Shown: positions 54,759 to 63,879, counted from the stretch's first letter. The stretch: DNA of 64,000 nt from JANQPX01 sp050633905 (GCA_050633905.1 JBOEHJ010000082.1:1-64000), one strand, 5' to 3'. Made by a program: numbers and translations. Notes: a model not told the origin generated them from the letters alone.

Positions 54759-57053
54759 CTAGGTCTTAGCCTTTGCCTCATCAATCGCTTTTAGGACTTT
54801 TGGCGGTGACATCGGCAGCTCGGTGAAGCGTAGGCCCGTCGCCTGTTCGACCGCATTGGCAATCGCGGCCATCGGCGGCACGATCGGGGTTTCACCCACA
54901 CCGCGTACCCCATAGGGATGACGAGGGTTGGCACATTCGACAATCACCGTATCAATCATCGGGACGTCGGATGCTACGGGAATACGATAGTCAAGGAAGC
55001 CCGGGTTTTGAAGCCTTCCATCTTCGCCGTAGATATACTCCTCATTCAGTGCCCAGCCGATGCCTTGCACGGCACCGCCTTGATATTGCCCTTCGACATA
55101 GGAGGGATGAACCGCTTTGCCGGCATCCTGCAGGACCGTGTAGCGGAGAATGGTGATACGGCCCGTTTCAGGATCAACCTCGACATCAACGATATGGGTC
55201 CCGAGGCTTGGACCGGCACCTTGGACATTGAGGCTTGCATGGCCTGCTATCGGGCCGCCCGTCTTGCCAGCCATCTTGGCGATTTCAGCCATGGGCATTG
55301 GTTCGAACTTGCCGGCGTTCTCGCCTGCGGGCAAGGCATAGCCGTTCTCCCACTTGACCGCATCTTCCGGGATTTCCCAGAGCTTGGCGGCCCGCCTGCA
55401 CATCTCAGCAATCGCCTGACCCACGGCTTCCTTTGCCGCTACGCCGTTGGACAACGTGGCGCGCGAGCCGCCTGTCAAGAAGGTGTAACCCAAGGAGCTG
55501 GTATCACCGATCAAAGGCCGGATTTTTTCGTAGTCGATGCCAAAAACTTCAGCAGCCATCAACGCGCTCGAGGCGCGTGAACCACCGATATCAGGTGTTC
55601 CTTGGATCAACGTTGCAGTGCCGTCCTCGTTAACATTGACCGTCATCGAGGTTTCACCGCCGATATTGAACCAGAAACCTGAGGCGACACCGCGCCCCTG
55701 ATTGGGTTTGAGCGGCGCCTTGTAGTGATCGTGTGCCTTGGCGCGTTCCAGGGTTTCGATCAAACCGATCGGGCCGAATTTTGGCCCATAGGCAGCTTTG
55801 GTGCCTTCCTTGGCGGCGTTCTTCAGCCGTAGATCTAAGGGATCGATGTCGAGCTTCTTGGCGATCTCATCGATGACAGATTCAACCGCGTATTCTGAAA
55901 TTGGCGCACCTGGTGCGCGATAGGCGGCGACCTTCGGTCGATTGGTGACGATGTCATAGCCAACCGACTTCACGTTCTCTAGATCATAGGGGGCAAAGGC
56001 ACACATGGCACCCGGTCCGACCGGCCCTCCTTGGAAAGCACCTGCCTGATAATAAAGCTCGCATTCGCCAGCTGTGATTTGACCATCCTTCTTGGCCCCT
56101 ACCTTGACCCGCATATGAGCCCCCGAGGTCGGTCCACTCGCCTTGAAAACCTCTTCGCGGCTCATCTGCATCTTCACCGGACGGCTTGCCTTCTTCGACA
56201 GGGCCAAGGCGACGGGTTCGAGATAGACAACGGTCTTGCCACCAAATCCACCGCCGATCTCGGCGGCCGTGACCCTCAGCTTCGACACATCCATGCCAAG
56301 CAGCTTGGCGCAATGTGTACGAACAATGAAATGACCTTGCGTGCTGACGAAGAGATCAGCCTGTCCATCTTCGGAGACACTGGCGAGGCAGGCATGGGGT
56401 TCGATATAGCCCTGATGCACCGGCTTCGTGTCGAAGGTTCGCTCAACAACGACATCCGCATTGTCGAAACCAGCGTTGACATCTCCGATCGCGAACTCGA
56501 CACGCTTGGATGTATTTGATGCTTTTGTCGGTGCCGGATCAACGCCTTCGGTTAACATATCGTCATGGAGAATGGGCGCATCGGGCTTGATCGCGTCCAT
56601 CACATCGATCACGTGAGGAAGGATCTCGTAATCGACCTCGATCAGCTTGAGTGCTCGACGCGCGATGCTGTTCGATGTCGCGGCGACCGCCGCCACGGCA
56701 TGGCCTTCATACAGCGCCTTGTCGCGCGCCATGACATTGCGGACAACATCACGGTAGTTGATCATCATCTCGCCCGCCGGCACCATTTCGGAGGGCATGT
56801 CTTGAAAGTCAGCAGCCGTGACGACAGCCTTCACGCCCGGCATTGCCTCAGCCTTGGATATGTCGATCGAGCGGATTTTGGCATGAGGATGCGGGCTGCG
56901 CAGCACCTTGCCCACCAGCATGTCGGGAAGGCTCATATCCGCGCCGAATTTTGCGCGGCCTGTCACCTTGTCAACGCCATCGGGTCGGAGTGGCCTCGTG
57001 CCGATCCATTTCAAGTCAGCCTCGTTTTGATCGAGTTTCAACGCGGTCGCCAT
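54759..57053 (-). CDS. Molybdenum hydroxylase large (molybdopterin-binding) subunit
   Basis: The 764-residue CoxL/XdhB-like subunit has the N-terminal a/b hammerhead ('RPLRPDGVDKVTGRAKFGAD', 'MLVGKVLRSPHPHAKIRSID') and Mo-pterin domains ('AAEIGGGFGGKTVVYLEPVA', 'RAPGAPISEYAVESVIDEIA'). The catalytic Glu lies in 'YGVRGVGETPIVPPMAAIAN'. The loop AYRAPGAP replaces the AYRCSFR motif of form I CO dehydrogenase, so this is not a classical CODH; aldehyde, purine or N-heterocycle oxidation is more likely. The operon order is FAD subunit, Fe-S subunit, this gene, then the MoaD-like gene. Confidence 0.92.
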   Translation of the reverse strand: MATALKLDQNEADLKWIGTRPLRPDGVDKVTGRAKFGADMSLPDMLVGKVLRSPHPHAKIRSIDISKAEAMPGVKAVVTAADFQDMPSEMVPAGEMMINYRDVVRNVMARDKALYEGHAVAAVAATSNSIARRALKLIEVDYEILPHVIDVMDAIKPDAPILHDDMLTEGVDPAPTKASNTSKRVEFAIGDVNAGFDNADVVVERTFDTKPVHQGYIEPHACLASVSEDGQADLFVSTQGHFIVRTHCAKLLGMDVSKLRVTAAEIGGGFGGKTVVYLEPVALALSKKASRPVKMQMSREEVFKASGPTSGAHMRVKVGAKKDGQITAGECELYYQAGAFQGGPVGPGAMCAFAPYDLENVKSVGYDIVTNRPKVAAYRAPGAPISEYAVESVIDEIAKKLDIDPLDLRLKNAAKEGTKAAYGPKFGPIGLIETLERAKAHDHYKAPLKPNQGRGVASGFWFNIGGETSMTVNVNEDGTATLIQGTPDIGGSRASSALMAAEVFGIDYEKIRPLIGDTSSLGYTFLTGGSRATLSNGVAAKEAVGQAIAEMCRRAAKLWEIPEDAVKWENGYALPAGENAGKFEPMPMAEIAKMAGKTGGPIAGHASLNVQGAGPSLGTHIVDVEVDPETGRITILRYTVLQDAGKAVHPSYVEGQYQGGAVQGIGWALNEEYIYGEDGRLQNPGFLDYRIPVASDVPMIDTVIVECANPRHPYGVRGVGETPIVPPMAAIANAVEQATGLRFTELPMSPPKVLKAIDEAKAKT

Positions 57054-57055
57054 GG

Positions 57056-57532
57056 TCAGCTCCCCCTCATGTCGGCAGCGGTATCCATCACCGCGCGAAC
57101 AATCTTGTCATAGCCCGTACAACGACAGAGATTACCGGCTAGCCAATAGCGAACTTCGGTTTCACTTGGGTCCGGATTCTTCTCGAGCAGGGCCTTCGCC
57201 GCTATCAAGAAACCTGGCGTACAGACGCCGCATTGCAAGGCCGCATGCTCAAGGAATTTCTGCTGCAGCGGATGCAAGTTCTCGCCATCCGCCATGCCTT
57301 CAATGGTCTCGATTTTATTGCCCTCGACCTCGACCCCAAGCACCAGGCAGGCACAGACAAGGCGATCGTCCAGCATGACACTGCAGGCACCACAATCGCC
57401 CGAAGCGCAGCCTTCCTTGGAGCCAGTCAGATTGAGTTCATCCCGGAGTACATCCAGGAGCGTTTGATCCGGCTCGCATAAGAATTCAACGTCATCGCCA
57501 TTGATGGTCGTCGAAATATGATACTTGCCCAT
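57056..57532 (-). CDS. Molybdenum hydroxylase iron-sulfur subunit (CoxS-like)
   Basis: The 158-residue protein has two [2Fe-2S] clusters. The plant-type site is 'GSKEGCASGDCGACSVMLDD' with 'LVCACLVLGVE'. The second site is 'LQCGVCTPGFLIAAKALLEK' plus 'GNLCRCTGYDKIV'. It passes electrons from the molybdenum centre to the FAD subunit. It overlaps the FAD-subunit gene by one base and is followed within two bases by the large-subunit gene. Confidence 0.95.
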   Translation of the reverse strand: MGKYHISTTINGDDVEFLCEPDQTLLDVLRDELNLTGSKEGCASGDCGACSVMLDDRLVCACLVLGVEVEGNKIETIEGMADGENLHPLQQKFLEHAALQCGVCTPGFLIAAKALLEKNPDPSETEVRYWLAGNLCRCTGYDKIVRAVMDTAADMRGS

Positions 57533-58416
57533 CAGTGGGCTCCTCCATTGGCAGGCATGATCCCTTTCGCTCGATCAAGGGCGATCAAGGCGGCGCGACG
57601 CGCGAGAACACCGGCGACCTTGGTGCGATACTCAACCGTACCCCGTTTGTCGTCGATTGGGTTGCAAGCAGCGGAGGCAGCGACGGCCAGCTTCTCCAAA
57701 GCTGCCTCATCGATGTTCGTGCCGATAAGGGCTTGCGCCGCCTCCTCGACTAGAAGAGGGGTTGCCGCAACGGCGCCGAGACCAACGCGCGCCGCAACAC
57801 ATGAACCTTCATCGCCGAGGGTGATGTTGATCCCAACGCCGACAACGGCGATGTCCATCTCTGTCCTTGGGATGAAGCGAAGATAGGCGTCGCCAGAGCG
57901 GGGAGGGCGGGATGGGAGATAGATTGATGTGATGATTTCACCTGCTTCGAGGGACGTTTTGCCGGGGGCGATCACCACCTGTTCGACAGGAATGTCGCGG
58001 GTTCCCTTGGAACCAACTATTCTTGCTTGAGCATCGGCTGCCATCATGGCGGGCACGCTATCGGCGGCCGGCGATGCATTGCAGAGATTACCGACCATGG
58101 AGGCGCGTCCCTGGATCTGGGTCGAACCGATCAGATCGACAGCTTCAACAACGCCTGGCCAAAGCTCTTTGACATGCGGATGCTCGGAGAGCTCGGCCCC
58201 TGCAACTGCCGCACCGATGCGATAACCACCGTCTTCCTCGCCGATCTCACGAAGTTCGGGTATGCGCTTAATGTCGACCAGGAGTTCCGGTTCGATAATC
58301 CCTGCCCGCAATTGAACTAGGAGATCTGTTCCACCCGCCAGAACCCGGCAGCGGGTTGGTTCGCCAGCAAGCAAGGCGACGGCTGCGTCTAGGGTCTCGG
58401 GACTTTCATACCGCAT
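57532..58416 (-). CDS. Molybdenum hydroxylase FAD-binding subunit (CoxM-like)
   Basis: The 294-residue subunit of the vanillyl-alcohol-oxidase FAD fold begins 'MRYESPETLDAAVALLAGEP' with the FAD loop 'RCRVLAGGTDLLVQLRAGII', then 'GSTQIQGRASMVGNLCNASP' for flavin binding and a CO_deh_flav_C-type C-terminal domain. It is the first gene of the operon. A GTGGT-N3-ACCAC element lies 133 bp upstream of the ATG. Confidence 0.94.
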   Translation of the reverse strand: MRYESPETLDAAVALLAGEPTRCRVLAGGTDLLVQLRAGIIEPELLVDIKRIPELREIGEEDGGYRIGAAVAGAELSEHPHVKELWPGVVEAVDLIGSTQIQGRASMVGNLCNASPAADSVPAMMAADAQARIVGSKGTRDIPVEQVVIAPGKTSLEAGEIITSIYLPSRPPRSGDAYLRFIPRTEMDIAVVGVGINITLGDEGSCVAARVGLGAVAATPLLVEEAAQALIGTNIDEAALEKLAVAASAACNPIDDKRGTVEYRTKVAGVLARRAALIALDRAKGIMPANGGAH

Positions 58417-58548
58417 GGGCTGGCTGTCTCTCTTCTACGTGATGAACCACTTACCAGATATCACAGCCTACCCCGGCTGGACTGATAAGCTCAAGAGTTC
58501 TTCAACTCAGAGAAAGAGCGCTCGCCTGCAGCAGGAAACTAAACCCCC

Positions 58549-58570
58549 AGTGGTTTGACCACATCATTTG
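58549..58570 (+). promoter_or_regulatory. GTGGT-N3-ACCAC element, copy d
   Basis: It contains GTGGTTTGACCACATCATT, differing from copies a and b at one spacer base. It is placed 133 bp upstream of the FAD-subunit ATG of the molybdenum hydroxylase operon, a suitable operator position. Confidence 0.6.
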
Positions 58571-58656
58571 CTCGATACGACGTTTGTAACTTGGACTGAG
58601 ATCGATGCGATATATCACAGCACAGGTAGTTCATCTGTGCCGTCATGCCACTGGCA

Positions 58657-60957
58657 TTATCCATCGGCACTAATGAAGACGCCGACGCAGCGATTAAGCG
58701 GTTCGGACGTCTGATCAGCGATCGTTTCGCGCGCACCGTCTTCACCTTTTGCGATCACTTCGATCTTGTCGGGATCAATGCCCATTTCTTCAAAGACACG
58801 AAGCATCGATTGCGCCCGTTGCTCGGCAAGGGAGATGTTATCCTCCTTCGTTCCGATCGAATCGGTAAAGCCAACCAATCGGATTTTCTCGACATTTTGA
58901 GCCTTGATCCATGCGGCGGCTTCCTTGGCTTTACGCACGCCTCCTGGTGTCAGTTCAGCGCTTCCCAAGTCGAAATGGACTTGGGTGAGGCGAACACCGA
59001 TGGGCGTTTGGACAGGAAATGGCTCATAGAGCGGGTCGACAGGTAAGACAACCACATCGTCTGAGCTGACAGCTGCAAGCGGAATCCTGGCTGTTGATTG
59101 GTTAGCGCTGGATTGAGCAGCGATCGCCTGGCGGCTTTGCCCAAGACGAGCATCAGCTTCTTGAATCTGCTCTTGCCGGTCGCTCAAAATAGTTTGCTGA
59201 TAGCCAAGCTCGGTTTGTGTTCTCTGCAGATCACTTTTCGCGACATCAAGATCGGCTAGAACGGCTTCGCGTTCGCTCATCGCGTTTCGAAGCTCAATGT
59301 TTGCCGATGTGGCCGTCGCCTGCTCTTGCTTTAGGGAAGCAAGCGTCGCTTCGACAGCCTCGACCTCTCGCTGCCGGCTACCTAGCTCGTCAGTCTTTGC
59401 CTGCAGCTTGGTTTCGGCTTCCGCGATCCTTGCTTCAGCATTCGCTAGTTGGTTGTTCAGGTCTGTCAGCTGAGCATTGGCGTTGACGAGCTGTTCTTGT
59501 TGGTTACTGAATGATGATTGTTGTTGATCGTATTCGGCTTGAAGACTGTTGATGTCGGCTTCCACATCAGCTTTAGCGGCTTTAAGGCCGGCGAGTTCTG
59601 TTTCAGCGTCTTCGATCTCATTTCTCTGTTGAACGGAAGCAGAGACGAGATCAGCAAGTTTGGTCTCCTCGGCCGCAACCTGGTCGCCGAGTTCAGCAAG
59701 GTCGGCTTCGCGTTCGCTGAGCCCTTCTTCGATTCCTTTTAGTTCTGCTTCGGTCGATATGACATCTGACTTTAGGCTCACTAGGCGCGCTTCGTTCTCT
59801 TCGATATTCTGTTGATTGACTCCAAGCGCTGCCTCGGTCTTTGTGAGCTCTTCTTGTGCCTGTTCTACATTCGATTGCAGGCTTGCGAGTTCTTGGCCTT
59901 GCTCGTCCCTACTGGCTGCATCCGCTTCGGACGTCGCCCGCTCGGCAAGCATCTGTTCGTTTTCCTCGCTTAGACGAGCCACTATACGATCACGCTGAGC
60001 AAGCGTTGCATTCGCACCGCTCAGCTTTGTCATCGTTGTCGTCAGCCGCTCGCGCAAGGCGTCTTGTTCAGCAAGATCAGCTTCGAGCTTTTCAATGCTG
60101 TCGGTCGCCGTGTCATACTCAGTTCGAAGTTGTTCGAGCTCGCGGTCACGTTGAGCAAGGGTTGCCGTTCGAGCGCTAAGCGTTGTCATGGTTGTGGTAA
60201 GACGCTCGCGCAGTACACCTTGCTCGGCCAAATCGGCTTCAAGAGAGGTGATCTTCGCCGTTGCCTCGTCGTAATGAGCAGTGAGGCTCTCAAGCTCACG
60301 GTCACGCTGCGCAAGGGTTGCTGTTCGAGCGCTAAGCGTTGTCATGGCTGTGGTAATGCGCTCGCGCAATACACCTTGCTCGGCCAGATCGGCTTCAAGA
60401 GAGGTGATCTTCGCCGTTGCCTCGTCGTAATGAGCATTGAGGCTCTCAAGCTCACGGTCACGCTGAGCAAGGGTTGCCGTTCGAGCGCTCAAGGTCGTTC
60501 TGGCTTTCGTCAATCGCTCACGCAGTGTTGCGACATCGACGCCCTCTCCCTGGGCACCCAACAATCCGAGAGCCGTTTTTTCGCCGTCATTGGCAGCGTC
60601 GTTCTCTTCACGTGTTTCCAAGAGTTTCGTCAACTCTGCGACAGCCTCTTCGCGATTGCTCAAATCAGCGCGGAGTTCGCTCGCCTGATCTTCGAGGCTA
60701 ACTTTCTCTTGCGCCGCGGCCGAAAGATCGGTCTCGGCCGACAGCAATTCCTCGCGCAGCCCGTCAAGCTCCGCGCTCATGGATTGGTTCGTTTCCGTGT
60801 TGCGATCAAGGGTTGCCAAAGCCTGCCGCAGACTCTCCGCATTCTCATGCTGGCGTTTTGATGAATAGGCTACGATGCCCCAGCCGAGCAAAGCCACGGC
60901 AAGCAAAACGGCAAGTCCAGCCTTTGCAGAACGCGGTAGCGACAGGAAACTTTCCAC
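58657..60957 (-). CDS. Coiled-coil protein with internal 52-residue repeats and C-terminal OmpA domain
   Basis: The 766-residue product has an N-terminal membrane helix (~10-31, 'KAGLAVLLAVALLGWGIVAY') followed by ~600 residues of coiled coil. Residues 145-350 contain four repeats of 52 residues, each starting LRER and containing 'SARTATLAQRDREL' and 'LEADLAEQ'. The C-terminal ~115 residues are an OmpA-like peptidoglycan-binding domain ('VHFDLGSAELTPGGVRKAKE', 'RLVGFTDSIGTKEDNISLAE', 'EVIAKGEDGARETI'). It would span from the inner membrane to the cell wall as a long tether. It is a single-gene unit with the start near 60957. Confidence 0.8.
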   Translation of the reverse strand: MESFLSLPRSAKAGLAVLLAVALLGWGIVAYSSKRQHENAESLRQALATLDRNTETNQSMSAELDGLREELLSAETDLSAAAQEKVSLEDQASELRADLSNREEAVAELTKLLETREENDAANDGEKTALGLLGAQGEGVDVATLRERLTKARTTLSARTATLAQRDRELESLNAHYDEATAKITSLEADLAEQGVLRERITTAMTTLSARTATLAQRDRELESLTAHYDEATAKITSLEADLAEQGVLRERLTTTMTTLSARTATLAQRDRELEQLRTEYDTATDSIEKLEADLAEQDALRERLTTTMTKLSGANATLAQRDRIVARLSEENEQMLAERATSEADAASRDEQGQELASLQSNVEQAQEELTKTEAALGVNQQNIEENEARLVSLKSDVISTEAELKGIEEGLSEREADLAELGDQVAAEETKLADLVSASVQQRNEIEDAETELAGLKAAKADVEADINSLQAEYDQQQSSFSNQQEQLVNANAQLTDLNNQLANAEARIAEAETKLQAKTDELGSRQREVEAVEATLASLKQEQATATSANIELRNAMSEREAVLADLDVAKSDLQRTQTELGYQQTILSDRQEQIQEADARLGQSRQAIAAQSSANQSTARIPLAAVSSDDVVVLPVDPLYEPFPVQTPIGVRLTQVHFDLGSAELTPGGVRKAKEAAAWIKAQNVEKIRLVGFTDSIGTKEDNISLAEQRAQSMLRVFEEMGIDPDKIEVIAKGEDGARETIADQTSEPLNRCVGVFISADG
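59902..60525 (-). repeat. Four tandem 156-bp repeats within the coiled-coil gene
   Basis: The units run 60525-60370, 60369-60214, 60213-60058 and 60057-59902 on the minus strand. The first two are nearly identical at DNA level, the third diverges in its second half and the fourth retains mainly the LRER...TLAQRDR part. They have expanded by in-frame duplication. Confidence 0.8.
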
Positions 60958-61300
60958 CGCTCAACCCTCCCAACGAGTTATGACTATGGTGCTTAGTTGT
61001 ATCAAACGGATAACGTCTCGGAGACTAGCGAAAAACGTCACCGGATCACAATAGCTAGACTTGCCAACTCACGCTGTTTCATCACAAAAATGTACATTGA
61101 ACAGTGTTTTATCCACAGATATCAACCGCCGACCAGATTACATCCATTAAGATGAACCAATTTGACGGCCCTTCATCAATGCTGGCCATGGCTCATTTCT
61201 CTCTACACAAAATAAGAATGCAGACGTTCAGTTTGATCAATCACACGTTTCTTTGGATATCGCTGTAATATCCTGAATTAGTTGGCTTGATCGATCGAAA
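60958..61300. other. AT-rich spacer without a recognised feature
   Basis: These 343 bp upstream of the coiled-coil gene and downstream of the DUF1932 reductase gene show no coding sequence, RNA family or clear terminator. Confidence 0.4.
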
Positions 61301-62188
61301 TTATTTTCCATGCACTAATTTTTTAATGACCTCGTCGTAGTCTTTGACGCGATTGTCCCATTCCTCTTGTGAGACATTTGCGAGGGACGTCTTGGCGACA
61401 TCTTGATAAACATCTGCAGCACCTTCGAAGATGCTTGGCGTGACACCGGCGGCTTTGAACGTCTTAGCTATTTCTTCCATCTCACCGACCCACCGATGGG
61501 CCTTGGGAATCATGCCTGGCACATGCTGCTTCATCCGGCCAAACATTGCTGCCTGACTGATATCGAATTCGGCACGAAGCGCGTTGCTGACACCAAGTCT
61601 CTCTGCCGTCAGAGAGAGCCCCGTCATCAGCGCGGTCGTCCCTTTCGTCAGCGCCGCGTAGCACATCTTGATGGCAGATGCCTGGCCGACTGCATCACCG
61701 ATCACGCGAACATCGAGACCGAATTCATTGAGCTGGGCGAAGTGATTTGCATGAACGCCTGACGCATAAAAACGGGTTGCATGGCCATGTTCTCTGGGTG
61801 GTGGCCCAATGATTCCGGCGTCGATAAAGCAGCTTCCTGCCGCTTCGATGATGGCACCGATCCTGGAAGCTGTCTCAGGCGCAATAGCGTTGCAATCCAC
61901 ATAGAGAACGTCGTCATTCGACTGTTCCATGATGGCTGCCATGGATCTTGCGAACGGTTCTGCCTGCACCGGCACCATGATCGATAAGAGCAGATCCGCC
62001 TCTCGAAGCAGTTCGTGCTCATCAGCGACGATATCGAACCCTGCCTTACCCGCGAGCGTCCGCGTTCTTTCACTCCTTCCGCCTAGGGCCGTGATCACGC
62101 GAAGCCCATGACGGCGCAATTGGGCGCCGACGTGATGCCCCATATCGCCGGGCGACATGATGGCGACACTTGGCGGTGTTGATGTCAT
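61301..62188 (-). CDS. 6PGDH-like NAD(P)-binding reductase with DUF1932 domain
   Basis: The ~295-residue protein has an N-terminal Rossmann domain ('SVAIMSPGDMGHHVGAQLRR', 'TALGGRSERTRTLAGKAGF', 'DCNAIAPETASRIGAIIEAA') like beta-hydroxyacid dehydrogenases. A C-terminal DUF1932 helical domain follows, with 'GQASAIKMCYAALTKGTTAL' carrying the conserved Lys. ATG 62188 (MTSTPPSVAIM) follows GGAAACGAAG and fits the family start; the frame is open to 62290. It is divergent from the PucG-like gene, sharing a 192-bp promoter region, and may act on an intermediate of the same pathway. Confidence 0.82.
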   Translation of the reverse strand: MTSTPPSVAIMSPGDMGHHVGAQLRRHGLRVITALGGRSERTRTLAGKAGFDIVADEHELLREADLLLSIMVPVQAEPFARSMAAIMEQSNDDVLYVDCNAIAPETASRIGAIIEAAGSCFIDAGIIGPPPREHGHATRFYASGVHANHFAQLNEFGLDVRVIGDAVGQASAIKMCYAALTKGTTALMTGLSLTAERLGVSNALRAEFDISQAAMFGRMKQHVPGMIPKAHRWVGEMEEIAKTFKAAGVTPSIFEGAADVYQDVAKTSLANVSQEEWDNRVKDYDEVIKKLVHGK

Positions 62189-62380
62189 GACTTCGTTTCC
62201 TATCTCGATAGAGGAGCAGCTCTCCGTTGTCAGCGACCAGGTAGGAAATGTCAAAGAGGAGGTCGCGAGAGCCGTCCCCAAGACATGCATTTCTGGAATA
62301 TTTGTTCATTCCGATTGAAGGCTGCCGCAAGGCGTTCTAATCTCCGGCGCGACCGAGGAAGTAAGTTGGATAGGGTAAAG

Positions 62381-63628
62381 ATGCGCGACCATGCAGAGTT
62401 AGAACCTCTTGATCCGCCGCCGCGGCTATTGATGGGGCCGGGACCAGTCGACGTCTATCCACGTGTGCTACGAGCCATGTCGGCGCCGATGCTGGGCCAG
62501 TTCGATCCGGCCTTCACTGACTACATGAACCAGGTGATGGCGCTCTATCGTCGGGTCTTTTGCACCGATAATCATTGGGCATTCCTGGTGAATGGCACGG
62601 CGCGTGCCGGGATCGAGACGTGCCTCACCTCCATTCTATCTCCCGGCGACAAAGTCCTTGTGCCGATGTTCGGACGCTTTGGCCATTTGTTGAAGGAGAT
62701 TGGTGGTCGGGTCGGCGCAGAGGTGGTTACTATCGAAACGGAATGGGGCCAAGTTTTCGAGCCCTCAGCTGTTGACGACGCTATTCGCCGACACCGCCCA
62801 AAACTCGTGGCCTGTGTTCAAGGCGATACCTCGACCACAATGGCACAGCCGCTTGCCGATATCGGCAAGGCTTGCCGCGAGCATGGCGTCCTTTTGTATG
62901 TCGATGCGACCGCAACGGTTTGTGGCATGCCACTGGAGGTCGATCGATGGTGCATCGATGCGGTCTCGGCGGGCCTGCAGAAATGCATGTCCGGCCCTCC
63001 TGGCACATCGCCAATTACCTTCAATGAACGGGTCGAGGAGGTGGTCAGCCGACGCCGGCATATCGAAGGTGGTATCCGCCCCGATGATGCGGTGGATGGC
63101 GATGGCGACATCATCCGGTCCAACTATTTCGATCTCGCCATGCTGATGGACTACTGGAGCCCTAAACGGCTGAATCATCACACCGAGAGCACCTCGATGC
63201 TTTATGCAGCGCGGGAATGTGCGCAGGTTATCCTCGATGAGGGCCTGGATAACGGATTTGCCCGCCATGAACGTTCAAGCCGCGCTCTTCGTGCCGGCCT
63301 CCAGGCGATGGACCTCAGGCTCTTTGGTGACGAGGCGCATCGCATGCCGAATGTGACGGGCATCTACATCCCAGATGATATCAGCGACGGTGAGCAGGTG
63401 AGAGGCGCGATGCTCCACGATTTCGGCATCGAGATCGGCACGTCCTTTGGACCGCTGCATGGCAAGATCTGGCGGATCGGTACGATGGGCTATGTCTGTC
63501 GGAAGACGAATATTTTGAGATGCCTGGCATCGCTAGAATCCGTTCTTCGCCGTTTTGGCTTCAAGAGCAAGCGAGGTGCTGGGGTCGATGCCGCTTATGC
63601 GGTCTATGCTGAGGATGAGGCTCTTTAA
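62381..63628 (+). CDS. PucG-like ureidoglycine/alanine-glyoxylate aminotransferase (class V)
   Basis: The 415-residue PLP enzyme of the AGXT family has 'LLMGPGPVDVYPRVLRAMSA' at the N-terminus, 'AFLVNGTARAGIETCLTSIL' around the phosphate site, 'VLLYVDATATVCGMPLEVD' with the pyridine-binding Asp, and Lys201 in 'SAGLQKCMSGPPG' as the Schiff-base lysine. The context (FdrA-like small protein and DUF1116 gene directly downstream) favours ureidoglycine-glyoxylate aminotransferase (PucG), which makes oxalurate, over serine-glyoxylate or alanine-glyoxylate aminotransferase. ATG 62381 is preferred over the open frame upstream because family similarity starts there. Confidence 0.8.
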   Translation: MRDHAELEPLDPPPRLLMGPGPVDVYPRVLRAMSAPMLGQFDPAFTDYMNQVMALYRRVFCTDNHWAFLVNGTARAGIETCLTSILSPGDKVLVPMFGRFGHLLKEIGGRVGAEVVTIETEWGQVFEPSAVDDAIRRHRPKLVACVQGDTSTTMAQPLADIGKACREHGVLLYVDATATVCGMPLEVDRWCIDAVSAGLQKCMSGPPGTSPITFNERVEEVVSRRRHIEGGIRPDDAVDGDGDIIRSNYFDLAMLMDYWSPKRLNHHTESTSMLYAARECAQVILDEGLDNGFARHERSSRALRAGLQAMDLRLFGDEAHRMPNVTGIYIPDDISDGEQVRGAMLHDFGIEIGTSFGPLHGKIWRIGTMGYVCRKTNILRCLASLESVLRRFGFKSKRGAGVDAAYAVYAEDEAL

Positions 63629-63693
63629 TTCCTAACTAAGACAACATCCAATTCTACCTCCCTGCTCGCCATCAATAAAAATGGGAACCATCA

Positions 63694-63879
63694 ATGTCGG
63701 ACAATAGGAATAAAAAAGGCGATCTACTGGGTCAGCCGATCAAAATCCTGAATGTTGGCTTGGAGGGCTTTGCCCAAGAGCTGGCTGATCGTGACGTGCC
63801 GGTTGTCCATGTTCAATGGAACCCGCCGGCCGGCGGCAATCCCAAATTGGCCGAGCTTCTTTCGAAACTGGGTTCTTGA
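63694..63879 (+). CDS. Small FdrA-related protein, possible oxamate carbamoyltransferase component
   Basis: The 61-residue protein reads 'IKILNVGLEGFAQELADRDV' followed by 'PVVHVQWNPPAGGNPKLAEL'. This pattern resembles the short conserved block found with FdrA/AllF-type proteins directly ahead of DUF1116 proteins in allantoin-degradation loci. Here it stands as a separate small gene, eight bases before the DUF1116 gene. A GGGAACC sequence precedes the ATG. Its biochemical role is unproven; assignment rests on recall of the family and on context. Confidence 0.6.
   Translation: MSDNRNKKGDLLGQPIKILNVGLEGFAQELADRDVPVVHVQWNPPAGGNPKLAELLSKLGS

Noticed and set aside
54759..58416. Form I carbon monoxide dehydrogenase
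   Set aside because: The large subunit has AYRAPGAP where form I CODH has AYRCSFR, so only the general molybdenum hydroxylase family is supported.
59902..60525. CRISPR or insertion-sequence repeat
   Set aside because: The 156-bp units are in-frame coding duplications within a coiled coil.
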